The notes: a model not told the origin generated them from the sequence alone. A stretch of DNA of 41,762 nt from Treponema sp. (GCA_024695475.1 JAILIC010000061.1:1-41762); one strand, 5' to 3'; positions 34,454 to 41,762 are shown, numbered from the stretch's first letter. Made by a program: numbers and translations.

Positions 34454-35092
34454 TTAGTTATGGATATAATTGCCTGCTTCATCTTTTTCCATAAATTCAA
34501 ATGTATGATAGTTTGCATACCAAACGCTGTCTGCAGATAAGCCATCAGGGGTCATGCCTATAAAATCCATGTCATTAAAGAGGAATGATCTCATTACCAA
34601 GCCCTGATTGTGTTTATAAAAGAACTCTACCATCATATATTTATATCCGCTTGCGTAATCTGATTTTGGATCCTGAATAAAAGCGGTACAGCCAAAATCT
34701 CCGTTAAATTCTTTTTTTACATCATCATCATTGAATTTACTGATTGCACTATTAGGTACTTCAAATCCGGTAGCATTACTTATACACATAAAAACCCACA
34801 TTGCATATTGAATTTGCAAATCGCTGTCGTCTTCTCCGCAATCAGTAAAAAGAGAATAGCGTACTTCAGCTTTTTGTCCATTTTTATCGATAGTAAACGT
34901 TTGTGTCACGCTGACGTCATCATTGACTTTATTTTCTGTGATGGTCATATCTTCTGTCAGATAATACATCACATCAAATTCTTTTTCGGATTCCGCAATT
35001 TTGAATCTACTGCCAACAATTTTTGCAAAGCACTGTGCTGTCACCAATAAAATGAGAAGGCTTGCTACGAGTAGTTTGTTTTTAATTATCAT
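34454..35092 (-). CDS. Secreted protein of unknown function
   Basis: 212 residues with a clear signal peptide: KNKLLVASLLILLVTAQCFA, cleavage likely after CFA (about residue 23). An AAAGGAG site sits 7 nt before the ATG. The mature part is acidic and aromatic (EFDVMYYLTEDMTITENKVN, SDLQIQYAMWVFMCISNATG, GYKYMMVEFFYKHNQ) with no recognised domain. It is probably periplasmic or outer-membrane-associated. Cys109-type residues are few, so no disulfide pattern can be argued. Confidence 0.7.
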   Translation of the reverse strand: MIIKNKLLVASLLILLVTAQCFAKIVGSRFKIAESEKEFDVMYYLTEDMTITENKVNDDVSVTQTFTIDKNGQKAEVRYSLFTDCGEDDSDLQIQYAMWVFMCISNATGFEVPNSAISKFNDDDVKKEFNGDFGCTAFIQDPKSDYASGYKYMMVEFFYKHNQGLVMRSFLFNDMDFIGMTPDGLSADSVWYANYHTFEFMEKDEAGNYIHN

Positions 35093-35170
35093 ATTTTGCT
35101 CCTTTTATAAAATGCATATTTAAGGTCGTGCAGAAGGTATGGTTCCTTTGTATGTATTTTTGTCTCATTA

Positions 35171-35200
35171 TAGGCACAGCGGTACAATTTAGTCTATTAT
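35171..35200 (+). promoter_or_regulatory. Possible promoter of GNAT gene, leaderless geometry
   Basis: TAGGCA, 18-nt spacer, TATTAT, 6 nt, ATG at 35207. The -35 box is weak. Confidence 0.4.
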
Positions 35201-35206
35201 ACGTAT

Positions 35207-35743
35207 ATGTTAAAAATGAGAGTGGCTACGCTAGCTGATAGAGATGCAATCATGCATGTAGAGCATCATGCCTTTGACGTATCAATACAAGAAAAGGAAT
35301 CTGTCTTTGAACAACGTCTTCAGTATTGTAAAAACTGTTGTCTCGTTTTTGAAGATACGGTCACTGGTGTCATAGCTGGGTATGTTACTGCGGAGCGCTG
35401 GAAAACGTGTATTATTGATGCCAAATCATATACATTGGGACATAGTGTTTTTGATACACACTGTGATGATGGAAGTGTATTATACATAAGTTCGTTTGCA
35501 GTACTGCCGGAGTATCAAGGCAAAGGTATAGGCAGTACGCTTTTTACTGATATCATTGACTGGTTTATAGATCATGCTATAGGTATTACCGAGATAGTGT
35601 TATTGGTCAACGAAGCATGGGTTGCAGCCAGACATATATACAGTAACGCAGGATTTTCCCTTGTATGTACTTTTCCGAGTTTTTTTAATAATAGTGATGG
35701 AACACATACTGCTGGTATACTTATGAGACGATCTTTACAATAA
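35207..35743 (+). CDS. GNAT family N-acetyltransferase
   Basis: 178 residues with the GNAT fold: N-terminal MRVATLADRDAIMHVEHHAF, motif A LYISSFAVLPEYQGKGIGST (the acetyl-CoA pyrophosphate loop Q-G-K-G-I-G), and motif B AARHIYSNAGFSLVCTFPSF. Substrate unknown. The UDG-like gene follows after 12 nt, so the pair is probably one transcription unit. Confidence 0.88.
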   Translation: MLKMRVATLADRDAIMHVEHHAFDVSIQEKESVFEQRLQYCKNCCLVFEDTVTGVIAGYVTAERWKTCIIDAKSYTLGHSVFDTHCDDGSVLYISSFAVLPEYQGKGIGSTLFTDIIDWFIDHAIGITEIVLLVNEAWVAARHIYSNAGFSLVCTFPSFFNNSDGTHTAGILMRRSLQ

Positions 35744-35755
35744 AAAGGGGCTGGT

Positions 35756-36520
35756 ATGACTCATATACAATGGATGGCGTTTTGCCAATTTAGAGATGAA
35801 TTTAAACAAAAGTGCCTGGAGTGGAATCAGTATGCACAGGCACTTGAGCCATTGCAAAGAGCGGCAGGGGCAAAAGACACGCCTGCCTATCCGTTAGAGA
35901 CGGCTGTAGTATATAGTACTGATTTTGATAGATTGACTGAACAGGACGATATAAAACTTATCGTTATTGGGGATAATCCTGGTAAAGATGAGCAGTTGGC
36001 AAAAAATCGCAGATATCTGGTCGGACAGTCAGGTAAAATAGCAGACGGCTTTTTTAAACGCAATCCAGAGCTTGGCATTGATTTTAGAAAGCATGTGTTA
36101 ATTTTAAATAAGACTCCGATACATACGGCAAAAACAACACATTTACGATTTATATTAAAGAATGGTTCTCCCGAAGTACAAGCTTTGATACAAGAAAGCC
36201 AGTTGTGGATGGCACAACGGACAGCTGCACTTCATCAAGCATTACTTGCCGAAGATACAATACAGCCTGATATGTGGCTTGTCGGATATGCTGAGTTAAA
36301 AGGTAAGGGATTATTTATTCCCTATAAACAACAGCTGTATGCGACATATGAACATAATATACAGGCTTTTGATAATCATGTTTTTGTTTTTCAGCATTTT
36401 TCAATGAATCGCTTCTTAATTGATCTAAAAGCATATCGTGAGGAACACCAAACACAGACTGTACATGAGAGCCTTTGTGCATTGGGTACACAACATCGCA
36501 GGGAAATCTTTGCGCAGTAA
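35756..36520 (+). CDS. Uracil-DNA glycosylase-like superfamily protein
   Basis: 254 residues. LIVIGDNPGKDEQLAKNRRY followed by LVGQSGKIADGFF matches the family 4/5 UDG pattern (G-x-x-P-G-x-D-E then VG-x-x-G). LILNKTPIHTAKT occupies the place of the second motif and FQHFSMNRF that of the HPS motif, though His-Pro is not kept. No 4Fe-4S cysteines are visible, so it is not a typical family 4 enzyme. It may be a diverged DNA-repair hydrolase or a catalytically altered relative. AGGGG precedes the ATG. Confidence 0.6.
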   Translation: MTHIQWMAFCQFRDEFKQKCLEWNQYAQALEPLQRAAGAKDTPAYPLETAVVYSTDFDRLTEQDDIKLIVIGDNPGKDEQLAKNRRYLVGQSGKIADGFFKRNPELGIDFRKHVLILNKTPIHTAKTTHLRFILKNGSPEVQALIQESQLWMAQRTAALHQALLAEDTIQPDMWLVGYAELKGKGLFIPYKQQLYATYEHNIQAFDNHVFVFQHFSMNRFLIDLKAYREEHQTQTVHESLCALGTQHRREIFAQ

Positions 36521-36523
36521 CAG

Positions 36524-36532
36524 TGTGGATAA
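36524..36532. promoter_or_regulatory. Single perfect DnaA box upstream of nfnA
   Basis: TGTGGATAA, 25 nt before the -35 box of the nfnA promoter and outside coding sequence. Isolated, so it may be chance. Confidence 0.3.
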
Positions 36533-36557
36533 TTATTTTTAGTGAGAATGTTCAACA

Positions 36558-36586
36558 TTGACGGTTGCACATAAGCGTAGTATTAT
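36558..36586 (+). promoter_or_regulatory. Promoter of nfnAB, conventional leader
   Basis: TTGACG, 17-nt spacer, TATTAT; predicted start about 34 nt before the ATG, with a GAGGAAG ribosome-binding site in the leader. This contrasts with the leaderless promoters elsewhere in the window. Confidence 0.7.
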
Positions 36587-36626
36587 TGACGTGTTTCAAA
36601 TTTGAAAAAAAAGAGGAAGAACGGAC

Positions 36627-37484
36627 ATGTACAAAATTTTGGAAACACGCCAATTTTCGGAGGCTGTTTTTTACATGAGGATAGATGCTCCTGATATTGC
36701 ACGTAATCGCAAGGCAGGTCAATTTGTTCTCGTACAATTGGATTTAGATTATGGTGAACGCGTTCCCCTTACTATTGCAGATGCAAATGCAGAAGAGGGC
36801 TGGATTGCCATAGTGTATCAGGCTGTAGGTGCTACTACTTATAAGCTGTCAAAGAAAAAGACAGGTGAAGAACTTGGTGCTGTTTTAGGACCATTAGGTA
36901 ATCCTTCAAAAATCGAAAAGTTTGATGCTCCTGTAGTACTTGTTGGTGGTGGTTTTGGTGTTGCTCCACTTTATCCAATCGCTCAAGCATTTAAGCAGGC
37001 TGGCAATAAAGTTATCATGATTATGGGTGCCAGAACTAAAGATTTGCTTATTTACGAACAGGAAATGAAGGATTTGTGTGACGAAGTTATTATCGTTACC
37101 GATGATGGTAGCTATGGCGAAAAAGGTGTCGTCACTATTCCTCTTGAAAGATTATGTTCTCAGGAAGTTCCTCCTGCAGAAGTTGTTGCTATTGGACCTC
37201 CAATTATGATGAAGTTTGCCTGTGCAACAACCAAAAAGTACAATATTCCAACAACGGTTTCGCTTAATACGATTATGATCGATGGTACTGGTATGTGCGG
37301 TGGCTGTCGTGCAAGTATCGGCGGTGAAACAAAATTTGTGTGTGTTGATGGTCCTGAATTTGATGGTCATCTAGTTGATTGGGACAACATGATGATGCGC
37401 ATGAAATCATTCAAAGACCGTGAACAGGAAGAATTTCACAAATGTAAAATGCTTGCTCAAGCTGAAGCGTTGGAGAAGAAATAA
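36627..37484 (+). CDS. nfnA: Ferredoxin-NADP+ reductase subunit, NfnA/SudB-like
   Basis: 285 residues: FAD-binding N-terminus (KAGQFVLVQL, ERVPLTIADA), NAD-binding LVGGGFGVAPLYPIAQAF, and C-terminal [2Fe-2S] cysteines in GMCGGCRAS and KFVCVDGPEFDGH. With the next gene this is the NfnAB pair, an electron-bifurcating enzyme coupling NADH, NADPH and reduced ferredoxin in anaerobes. The homologous SudBA (sulfide dehydrogenase) label is the alternative; without biochemistry the two cannot be separated, but fermentative context favours Nfn. The stop overlaps the next start (TAATG). Confidence 0.85.
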   Translation: MYKILETRQFSEAVFYMRIDAPDIARNRKAGQFVLVQLDLDYGERVPLTIADANAEEGWIAIVYQAVGATTYKLSKKKTGEELGAVLGPLGNPSKIEKFDAPVVLVGGGFGVAPLYPIAQAFKQAGNKVIMIMGARTKDLLIYEQEMKDLCDEVIIVTDDGSYGEKGVVTIPLERLCSQEVPPAEVVAIGPPIMMKFACATTKKYNIPTTVSLNTIMIDGTGMCGGCRASIGGETKFVCVDGPEFDGHLVDWDNMMMRMKSFKDREQEEFHKCKMLAQAEALEKK

Positions 37485-38980
37485 TGTCAGAATTTGTGTC
37501 TCAAGAAAAGCTTGCCGCCAAAGCGGTAGAAGATTATAACAATTTAAAAGATCGTATTGCAGCTGGTTTGACACCAAAAGATCGTAATGGTATTGCTCAG
37601 CAAGAAATGCCTGTACAGGAACCAAAAGTACGTGCTCGCAATATGAGCGAAGTTGCTTTGGGATACACCAAGGAACAGGCTATTATTGAAGCAAATCGCT
37701 GTTTGCAGTGTAAAAATCAGCCTTGTGTTAACGGTTGTCCTGTTAATGTTCATATCCCAGAGTTTATTGCTCAGGTTGCAAAGGGTGAGTTTAAGGCTGC
37801 TGTTGACATCATAAAGCAGACAAACTTGTTGCCAGCAATTTGTGGTCGTGTTTGTCCTCAGGAAAAACAATGTCAGGGTCAGTGTACGGTTGGTAAGGTA
37901 TACAAATCTGCAGAAAAAGCTGTTTCAATTGGTCGCTTGGAGCGATTTGTAGCTGACTATGAGCGCGAAAACAACTTGGTGACACCTCCACAGGTAGCAC
38001 CTGCAACAGGTAAAAAGGTTGCAGTTATTGGTTCTGGTCCTGCAGGTTTAACTGTTGCAGCCGATACTCGTAGAGCTGGACATGATGTAACTGTATTTGA
38101 GGCTTTCCATAAGGAAGGTGGTGTTATGGTTTATGGTATCCCTGAATTCCGTTTACCAAAAGCCATCGTTGCAAAAGAAGTCGAAAACCTTAAGAAGATG
38201 GGTGTTCACTTCCAGACTAACTTCTTGGTTGGTCGTACTAATACATTGGATCAACTGCTGGCAGAAAAAGGTTTTGATGCTGCCTTTGTCGGTACTGGTG
38301 CAGGTCTTCCAAAGTTTTTGAATATTCCTGGTGAAAACTTTATTGGTGTATTCAGTGCTAACGAGTACTTGACTCGTGCAAATCTGATGAAAGCCTATAT
38401 GACTGATAAGGCTGATACCCCGATGTACAAGGCAAAGCATGTCTGCGTATCTGGTGGTGGTAACGTCGCCATGGATGCTGCCCGTATGGCATTCCGCCTT
38501 GGTGCGGAAACGGTAACTATTTTATATCGCCGTACTCGTGATGAGCTTCCTGCTCGTCGTGAGGAAGTTGCACACGCAGAGGAAGAAGGAGTTGTATTTA
38601 GATTCCTTGAAAGCCCTGTCGAAGTAGTGGGTGATGAAAATGGTCGTGTAAAGGCTCTTAAGGTTGTCAGTTTTGAGCTTGGCGAGCCAGATGCTTCTGG
38701 TCGTCGTAGTCCAATTCAGGTACCAAACAGCGAACATGAAATTGAGTGTGATGCTCTTATTGTTGCTCTTGGCAATGGTAGTAACCCATTGATGGTCCGT
38801 ACAACCCCAGGTCTTGAGGCTGACAAGAAAGGTCACATCATTGTTGATGAAAAACAGGCTACAAGCCATGCAAAAGTATGGGCTGGTGGTGATATTGTTT
38901 TGGGTGCTGCAACAGTTATCCTTGCTATGGGCGAGGGTAGAAAAGCTGCTGCTGCAATTAATGAGTATTTAGCTAAGTAA
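37484..38980 (+). CDS. nfnB: NfnB/GltA-like NADPH-dependent oxidoreductase
   Basis: 498 residues. The N-terminal Fe-S domain has CLQCKNQPCVNGCPVNVHIP and AICGRVCPQEKQCQGQC, ligands for two [4Fe-4S] clusters. It is followed by FAD binding (VAVIGSGPAGLTVAADTRRA, VFEAFHKEGGVMVYGIPEFR), NADPH binding (VCVSGGGNVAMDAARMAFRL, RRTRDELPARREE) and the GD motif KVWAGGDIVLGAA. It is homologous to the small subunit of glutamate synthase, but no large subunit is present and nfnA directly precedes it, so an NfnB role is preferred. Translationally coupled to nfnA. Confidence 0.88.
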   Translation: MSEFVSQEKLAAKAVEDYNNLKDRIAAGLTPKDRNGIAQQEMPVQEPKVRARNMSEVALGYTKEQAIIEANRCLQCKNQPCVNGCPVNVHIPEFIAQVAKGEFKAAVDIIKQTNLLPAICGRVCPQEKQCQGQCTVGKVYKSAEKAVSIGRLERFVADYERENNLVTPPQVAPATGKKVAVIGSGPAGLTVAADTRRAGHDVTVFEAFHKEGGVMVYGIPEFRLPKAIVAKEVENLKKMGVHFQTNFLVGRTNTLDQLLAEKGFDAAFVGTGAGLPKFLNIPGENFIGVFSANEYLTRANLMKAYMTDKADTPMYKAKHVCVSGGGNVAMDAARMAFRLGAETVTILYRRTRDELPARREEVAHAEEEGVVFRFLESPVEVVGDENGRVKALKVVSFELGEPDASGRRSPIQVPNSEHEIECDALIVALGNGSNPLMVRTTPGLEADKKGHIIVDEKQATSHAKVWAGGDIVLGAATVILAMGEGRKAAAAINEYLAK

Positions 38981-39009
38981 GCAGAGTACCTTTTAACAAG
39001 GTGACTATC

Positions 39010-39063
39010 AAAATGCCTGTCTGGTTGAGGATGATGATCCGAGATTGGGCGGGCGTTTTTTTT
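39010..39063 (+). terminator. Terminator of nfnAB
   Basis: GCCTGTC pairs with GGCGGGC (two G.U pairs) across a 26-nt loop, then T8, about 30 nt after the nfnB stop. Confidence 0.75.
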
Positions 39064-39107
39064 ACAGCAGGGGTAGGTAAAATCGTTATAAATCGATATA
39101 AAATTTG

Positions 39108-39136
39108 TTGCGTTTTTGGCAATGACAGAGTAAAAT
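39108..39136 (+). promoter_or_regulatory. Promoter of yjbQ, leaderless geometry
   Basis: TTGCGT, 17-nt spacer, TAAAAT, 6 nt, ATG at 39143. Confidence 0.55.
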
Positions 39137-39142
39137 TTGGCT

Positions 39143-39562
39143 ATGCCTATAATCACTAAAACACAAACTATACAAACTCCTGCAGAAGGTTTTGTTGGTA
39201 TAACCAATAAAATCCAGTATATCATAAATGAAATTATTTATGATAATCATCTTGACGCCACAACGTTTGATGGCTCTGTTACGATTTTTGCACCACATAC
39301 CACTGCTGCTATCACTATCAATGAAAATGCCGATCCTGATGTACAGCATGATTTTTTTATTCACTTGAACGAAGCCGTACAGCAAAATATCGAATTTGTG
39401 CATGAAAATGCTCATGCACATATCAAAAGTTCATTAGTAGGATGTAGCGAAACTTTATTGATACACGAGGGTAAGTTGATGCTTGGTACTATGCAGGCCA
39501 TTTACTTTTGTGAGTTTGATGGCCCGCGCACCAGAAGCTTTATTGTACAAGTGACTTATTGA
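39143..39562 (+). CDS. yjbQ: YjbQ family protein (UPF0047, secondary thiamine-phosphate synthase type)
   Basis: 139 residues from the ATG at 39143; an in-frame TTG two codons earlier is less likely. Family motifs: IFAPHTTAAITINENADPDV, HENAHAHIKSSLVGCSETL, and GTMQAIYFCEFDGPRTRSF, with the conserved His/Glu cluster of this trimeric family. Members show weak thiamine-phosphate synthase activity; the physiological role is unsettled. The last 7 nt overlap the 3' end of the convergent pepF. Confidence 0.9.
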   Translation: MPIITKTQTIQTPAEGFVGITNKIQYIINEIIYDNHLDATTFDGSVTIFAPHTTAAITINENADPDVQHDFFIHLNEAVQQNIEFVHENAHAHIKSSLVGCSETLLIHEGKLMLGTMQAIYFCEFDGPRTRSFIVQVTY

Positions 39563-41394
39563 TTTTGGAGTAGGAGTTTTAATTGCTCCAGCTCTTGTTT
39601 ATATACTTCTATACCACTTGTCCAAAAATCTTTTGTCGTAATATCAAATCCTGCCTGTTTGCATACATCTTCACAGCTACTCATTCCTGTATTTGCCAGG
39701 AGTTGTTTGTACACTTGTGCAAATGCCGGGCCTTCTTTTTTGTATCTGGCATACAAACCTGCGGCAAATAACTGTCCAAACGCATAGGGAAAATTGTAAA
39801 AGTCAAGATCAGTACTGTAATAGTGTGATTTGATGGCCCACATATATGCGTGTTTGTTTTCATTTAATCCATCGCCATAGCTGCGTTCTTGAGCTTTTAA
39901 CATGAGGGTACAAAAATCTTCAGCAGTTAGCTCTCCTTTTGCACGTTCTTCAAATACGCTTTGTTCAAAGTAATAACGACAGAGTATATCAACAAGGACT
40001 TGGCAAACATCTTGTAAATCAAGTTCAATCAACGATATTTTTTCTGTATCAGTTGTGTGGGTAATTGCATCTTGTTTTACAATTGTCTCTGCAAAGGTAC
40101 TGGCTGTTTCGGCTAATGTCATTGGATAACTGGAAAGCACATAGTCTTTACAGGTGATGCAATTGTGGTGATACGCGTGGCCAAGTTCATGGGCGAGTGT
40201 GATGATATCAGAGAATGTTCCAGTAAAGTTTGAAAGAATACGGGATTCCTTTTGTGCAGGAAAGTCTTGACAATAAGCTCCTCCTACTTTTCCAGCTCGT
40301 ACTTTTGCATCAATCCAATTACTGTCAAATGCTTTTTTTGCAAATGTACCCATATCCTCACTAAAAGAAGTATATTCACTTATGATATAGTCTCTTGCTT
40401 CTGCAAAGGTCCATGTTTTAGAAGTACTTGTAAAAGGCATGGGGGCAAAAAGATCATAGAATGCCAGTCCTTTTTGCTTGCTTGTATCAACAGTTGCATG
40501 ATGTTTTCGTAATGTGTGGGCTTTAAGTTGTAAATACTCGCGCCACAGAGACAGGCTATCTTCAATTGCTGCAATCAATGCTTGTAGAGATTTTTTACTC
40601 AAACGTGAAGAATCCAATGCGCGATCGATAGCCGTATTCCAGTTTCTTCGTTTGTTAAGCGCAATAGTTTCTCCTTTTAGGTTGTTGAGAGCAGCGGCCA
40701 GAGGTATCTGTGATTGTTTGAGAAGTGCGAGTTCTGTTTGCCAAGATTGTTCTCGTATATGTGGATCATCGGAGTAAGCATCATTACGTAACTCGTTAAA
40801 TGTTTTGCCGCTTTCGCAATCAGACATATTTGAAATGATTTGCTCTTGTAATCGTGCCCAGGCATCACCGCCTGTACGTTGCAGGACGGAAGTGAGGTTT
40901 TCTTCAGCTTTTGTCATTTGGTGTTGTGTATCACTGATTGCCTGCTGAAGTATGTAGGCATAATCCGTATACTCTGGGTAACGGGCATAAAAATCATCGA
41001 GAGTATGTGCATATTGTTTAAGTAATGCCTTAAATTGTAAATCTTGTTGTTCAAAGCGAAGCTGCAATTCGTCCATTACGGAAATATTATCTAGATATGC
41101 TTTGTTGGTAGTATCGGTTGAATAAATGATATAGGCGTAGGCATACAGGGATTCCAGTAGTGCACCTGTCTTATTTATTTTTTCGAGATACGTATGGAGC
41201 CACAAGGGAAAATCAAAATGGTGTGCATCGATGTTTCCTATTGTGTTTGCAGATTTAAAGAGGGCATCTAATTCGTCCATATCTTGATAATAGGTATGGA
41301 GTGCATCTTTGTATTTTTTGCTTGAAAGATTAGGATAAAGACTGTCTAAGCTCCAGATAGGAGTAGAGTCAACTGTATTAGTAGTAGTTGTCAT
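39556..41394 (-). CDS. pepF: Oligoendopeptidase F (M3 metallopeptidase)
   Basis: 612 residues, typical PepF length. Zinc site HELGH at 402-406 in ITLAHELGHAYHHN, with the third ligand region MTLAETASTFAETIV about 25 residues later, and AGKVGGAYCQDFP upstream, all M3B hallmarks. It is a cytoplasmic enzyme degrading short peptides, fitting a peptide-fermenting lifestyle together with the peptide-binding lipoprotein and arginase in this window. The ATG follows a TATAGT -10 box by 6 nt and has no Shine-Dalgarno site. Confidence 0.95.
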   Translation of the reverse strand: MTTTTNTVDSTPIWSLDSLYPNLSSKKYKDALHTYYQDMDELDALFKSANTIGNIDAHHFDFPLWLHTYLEKINKTGALLESLYAYAYIIYSTDTTNKAYLDNISVMDELQLRFEQQDLQFKALLKQYAHTLDDFYARYPEYTDYAYILQQAISDTQHQMTKAEENLTSVLQRTGGDAWARLQEQIISNMSDCESGKTFNELRNDAYSDDPHIREQSWQTELALLKQSQIPLAAALNNLKGETIALNKRRNWNTAIDRALDSSRLSKKSLQALIAAIEDSLSLWREYLQLKAHTLRKHHATVDTSKQKGLAFYDLFAPMPFTSTSKTWTFAEARDYIISEYTSFSEDMGTFAKKAFDSNWIDAKVRAGKVGGAYCQDFPAQKESRILSNFTGTFSDIITLAHELGHAYHHNCITCKDYVLSSYPMTLAETASTFAETIVKQDAITHTTDTEKISLIELDLQDVCQVLVDILCRYYFEQSVFEERAKGELTAEDFCTLMLKAQERSYGDGLNENKHAYMWAIKSHYYSTDLDFYNFPYAFGQLFAAGLYARYKKEGPAFAQVYKQLLANTGMSSCEDVCKQAGFDITTKDFWTSGIEVYKQELEQLKLLLQNQ

Positions 41395-41400
41395 ACCATT

Positions 41401-41430
41401 ACTATACTGTATTTTTTTAATATGTGTGAT
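41401..41430 (-). promoter_or_regulatory. Possible promoter of pepF, leaderless geometry
   Basis: Minus strand: ATCACA, 18-nt spacer, TATAGT, 6 nt, ATG. The -35 box matches 4 of 6 and starts 15 nt after the terminator of the small RNA. Confidence 0.45.
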
Positions 41431-41444
41431 ATAAAATAAGATAT

Positions 41445-41493
41445 AAAAAAAAAAAAAGAGGGCCGCAAAAAGGAGGAAGGAATGCGGCCCTCT
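41445..41493 (-). terminator. Intrinsic terminator of candidate small RNA
   Basis: 10-bp perfect GC-rich stem with a 17-nt loop followed by 13 consecutive T on the minus strand, the strongest intrinsic terminator in the window. Confidence 0.85.
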
Positions 41494-41518
41494 AAACTAT
41501 TTGTATGTTGCTGCTGAT
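41445..41518 (-). ncRNA. Candidate small RNA with anti-Shine-Dalgarno terminator loop
   Basis: A complete transcription unit of about 70 nt in the divergent pepF-mtnN space. After the consensus promoter (41523-41551) there is a 25-nt unstructured start (AUCAGCAGCAACAUACAAAU...), then a 10-bp stem AGAGGGCCGC/GCGGCCCUCU, and a U13 tail. The 17-nt loop AUUCCUUCCUCCUUUUU carries UCCUCC and CUCCUUU, complementary to Shine-Dalgarno sequences. There is no minus-strand gene upstream that would need this terminator. C/U-rich loops of this kind are known in trans-acting small RNAs of Gram-positive bacteria that block ribosome binding; the function here is inference. Confidence 0.65.
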
Positions 41519-41522
41519 GATT

Positions 41523-41551
41523 ACTATATAGAATTGTAAAAAAAGTGTCAA
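41523..41551 (-). promoter_or_regulatory. Promoter of candidate small RNA
   Basis: Minus strand: TTGACA, exactly 17 nt, TATAGT. Predicted start near 41515-41518, about 23 nt before the terminator stem. Confidence 0.75.
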
Positions 41552-41650
41552 TTACTTTTAATTCTTTTTTTTGATTTTTTTTGCATTTATTGCGTTTTTT
41601 CGCAAAATATGGAAAATGATTACAAATGATAGGATTTTTTTGGAGGTTTT

Positions 41651-41762
41651 ATGAATAAAATTGGTATAATTGGTGCAATGGAAATTGAAGTACAAATGCT
41701 TCAGTCTAAAATGACAGGAGTATGCCAAAAGAAAAGTGGTGGGCTTTTGTTTTTTACTGGTA
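41651..41762 (+). CDS. mtnN: MTA/SAH nucleosidase, N-terminus (cut by window edge)
   Basis: The first 37 codons read MNKIGIIGAMEIEVQMLQSK and continue to GGLLFFTG, the start of 5'-methylthioadenosine/S-adenosylhomocysteine nucleosidase, where IGIIGAMxxEV is invariant and the Glu in AMEIEV contributes to the active site. A GGAGG site lies 5-6 nt before the ATG. The enzyme recycles adenosyl by-products and feeds the AI-2 precursor. The gene runs off the window end. Confidence 0.88.
   Translation, partial: MNKIGIIGAMEIEVQMLQSKMTGVCQKKSGGLLFFTG

Noticed and set aside
41482-41517. Eleven-codon plus-strand ORF MRPSKLFVCCC with AGGAGG upstream, resembling a cysteine-attenuator leader peptide for mtnN.
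   Set aside because: Its start lies within the terminator stem and its ribosome-binding site is the complement of the small-RNA loop; no plus-strand promoter or attenuator hairpin is visible. The minus-strand small RNA explains the structure better.

Overview
The window looks like chromosome from a Treponema-like spirochaete. The evidence is low GC with GC-poor intergenic DNA, two Cache-type chemoreceptors, a ptsI-der-merR-Rsm22 operon, an NfnAB pair, and Rhs and AAA-ATPase accessory genes of the kind common in host-associated treponemes. The genus call is inference; no rRNA or other phylogenetic marker is present, and I see no tRNA, rRNA or CRISPR array.

Positions 1 to about 8,940 are an Rhs toxin cassette array in decay. 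The 3' end of a full Rhs gene with an LHH-motif nuclease tip and its SUKH immunity gene comes first. Then come displaced tips that keep progressively less of the Rhs core: a HEGHH metallopeptidase tip with a signal-peptide partner, an unknown tip with a membrane-anchored partner, a collapsed tip whose membrane partner survives, and two short core stubs. A PF09820-type AAA/PD-(D/E)XK gene sits between the last two stubs, and an orphan XRE antitoxin closes the array. Rhs core fragments are GC-richer than the AT-rich tips. Every module border carries long near-perfect palindromes, with eight hairpins between 5,931 and 6,305.

Positions 9,000 to 32,140 are ordinary chromosome: argA-tdk; a TetR regulator divergent from an acyl-CoA synthetase; ptsI-der-merR-Rsm22-like (leftward); an oligopeptide-binding lipoprotein divergent from a chemoreceptor; htpG; arginase; an aldehyde dehydrogenase; a second chemoreceptor; and tex. 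Positions 32,190 to 35,100 form a small accessory patch (hypothetical gene, small possible RHH protein, DUF4143 ATPase, secreted protein). Positions 35,200 to 41,762 carry a GNAT, a UDG-like protein, nfnAB, yjbQ, pepF and the start of mtnN.

Three signals cut across the annotation. (1) About a dozen genes lack a Shine-Dalgarno sequence and instead have a sigma70-type promoter whose -10 box ends 6-9 nt before the ATG, most with exactly 17-nt spacers, predicting leaderless mRNAs. Other genes in the same window have strong Shine-Dalgarno sites. (2) Between pepF and mtnN a complete small-RNA gene can be read on the minus strand: TTGACA-N17-TATAGT, about 70 nt, then a 10-bp GC-rich terminator stem and a U13 tail, with an anti-Shine-Dalgarno pyrimidine tract (CCUUCCUCC) in the loop. 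(3) Three same-strand DnaA-box-like nonamers lie at exactly 22-bp intervals inside the low-complexity N-terminal coding part of the Rsm22-like gene.
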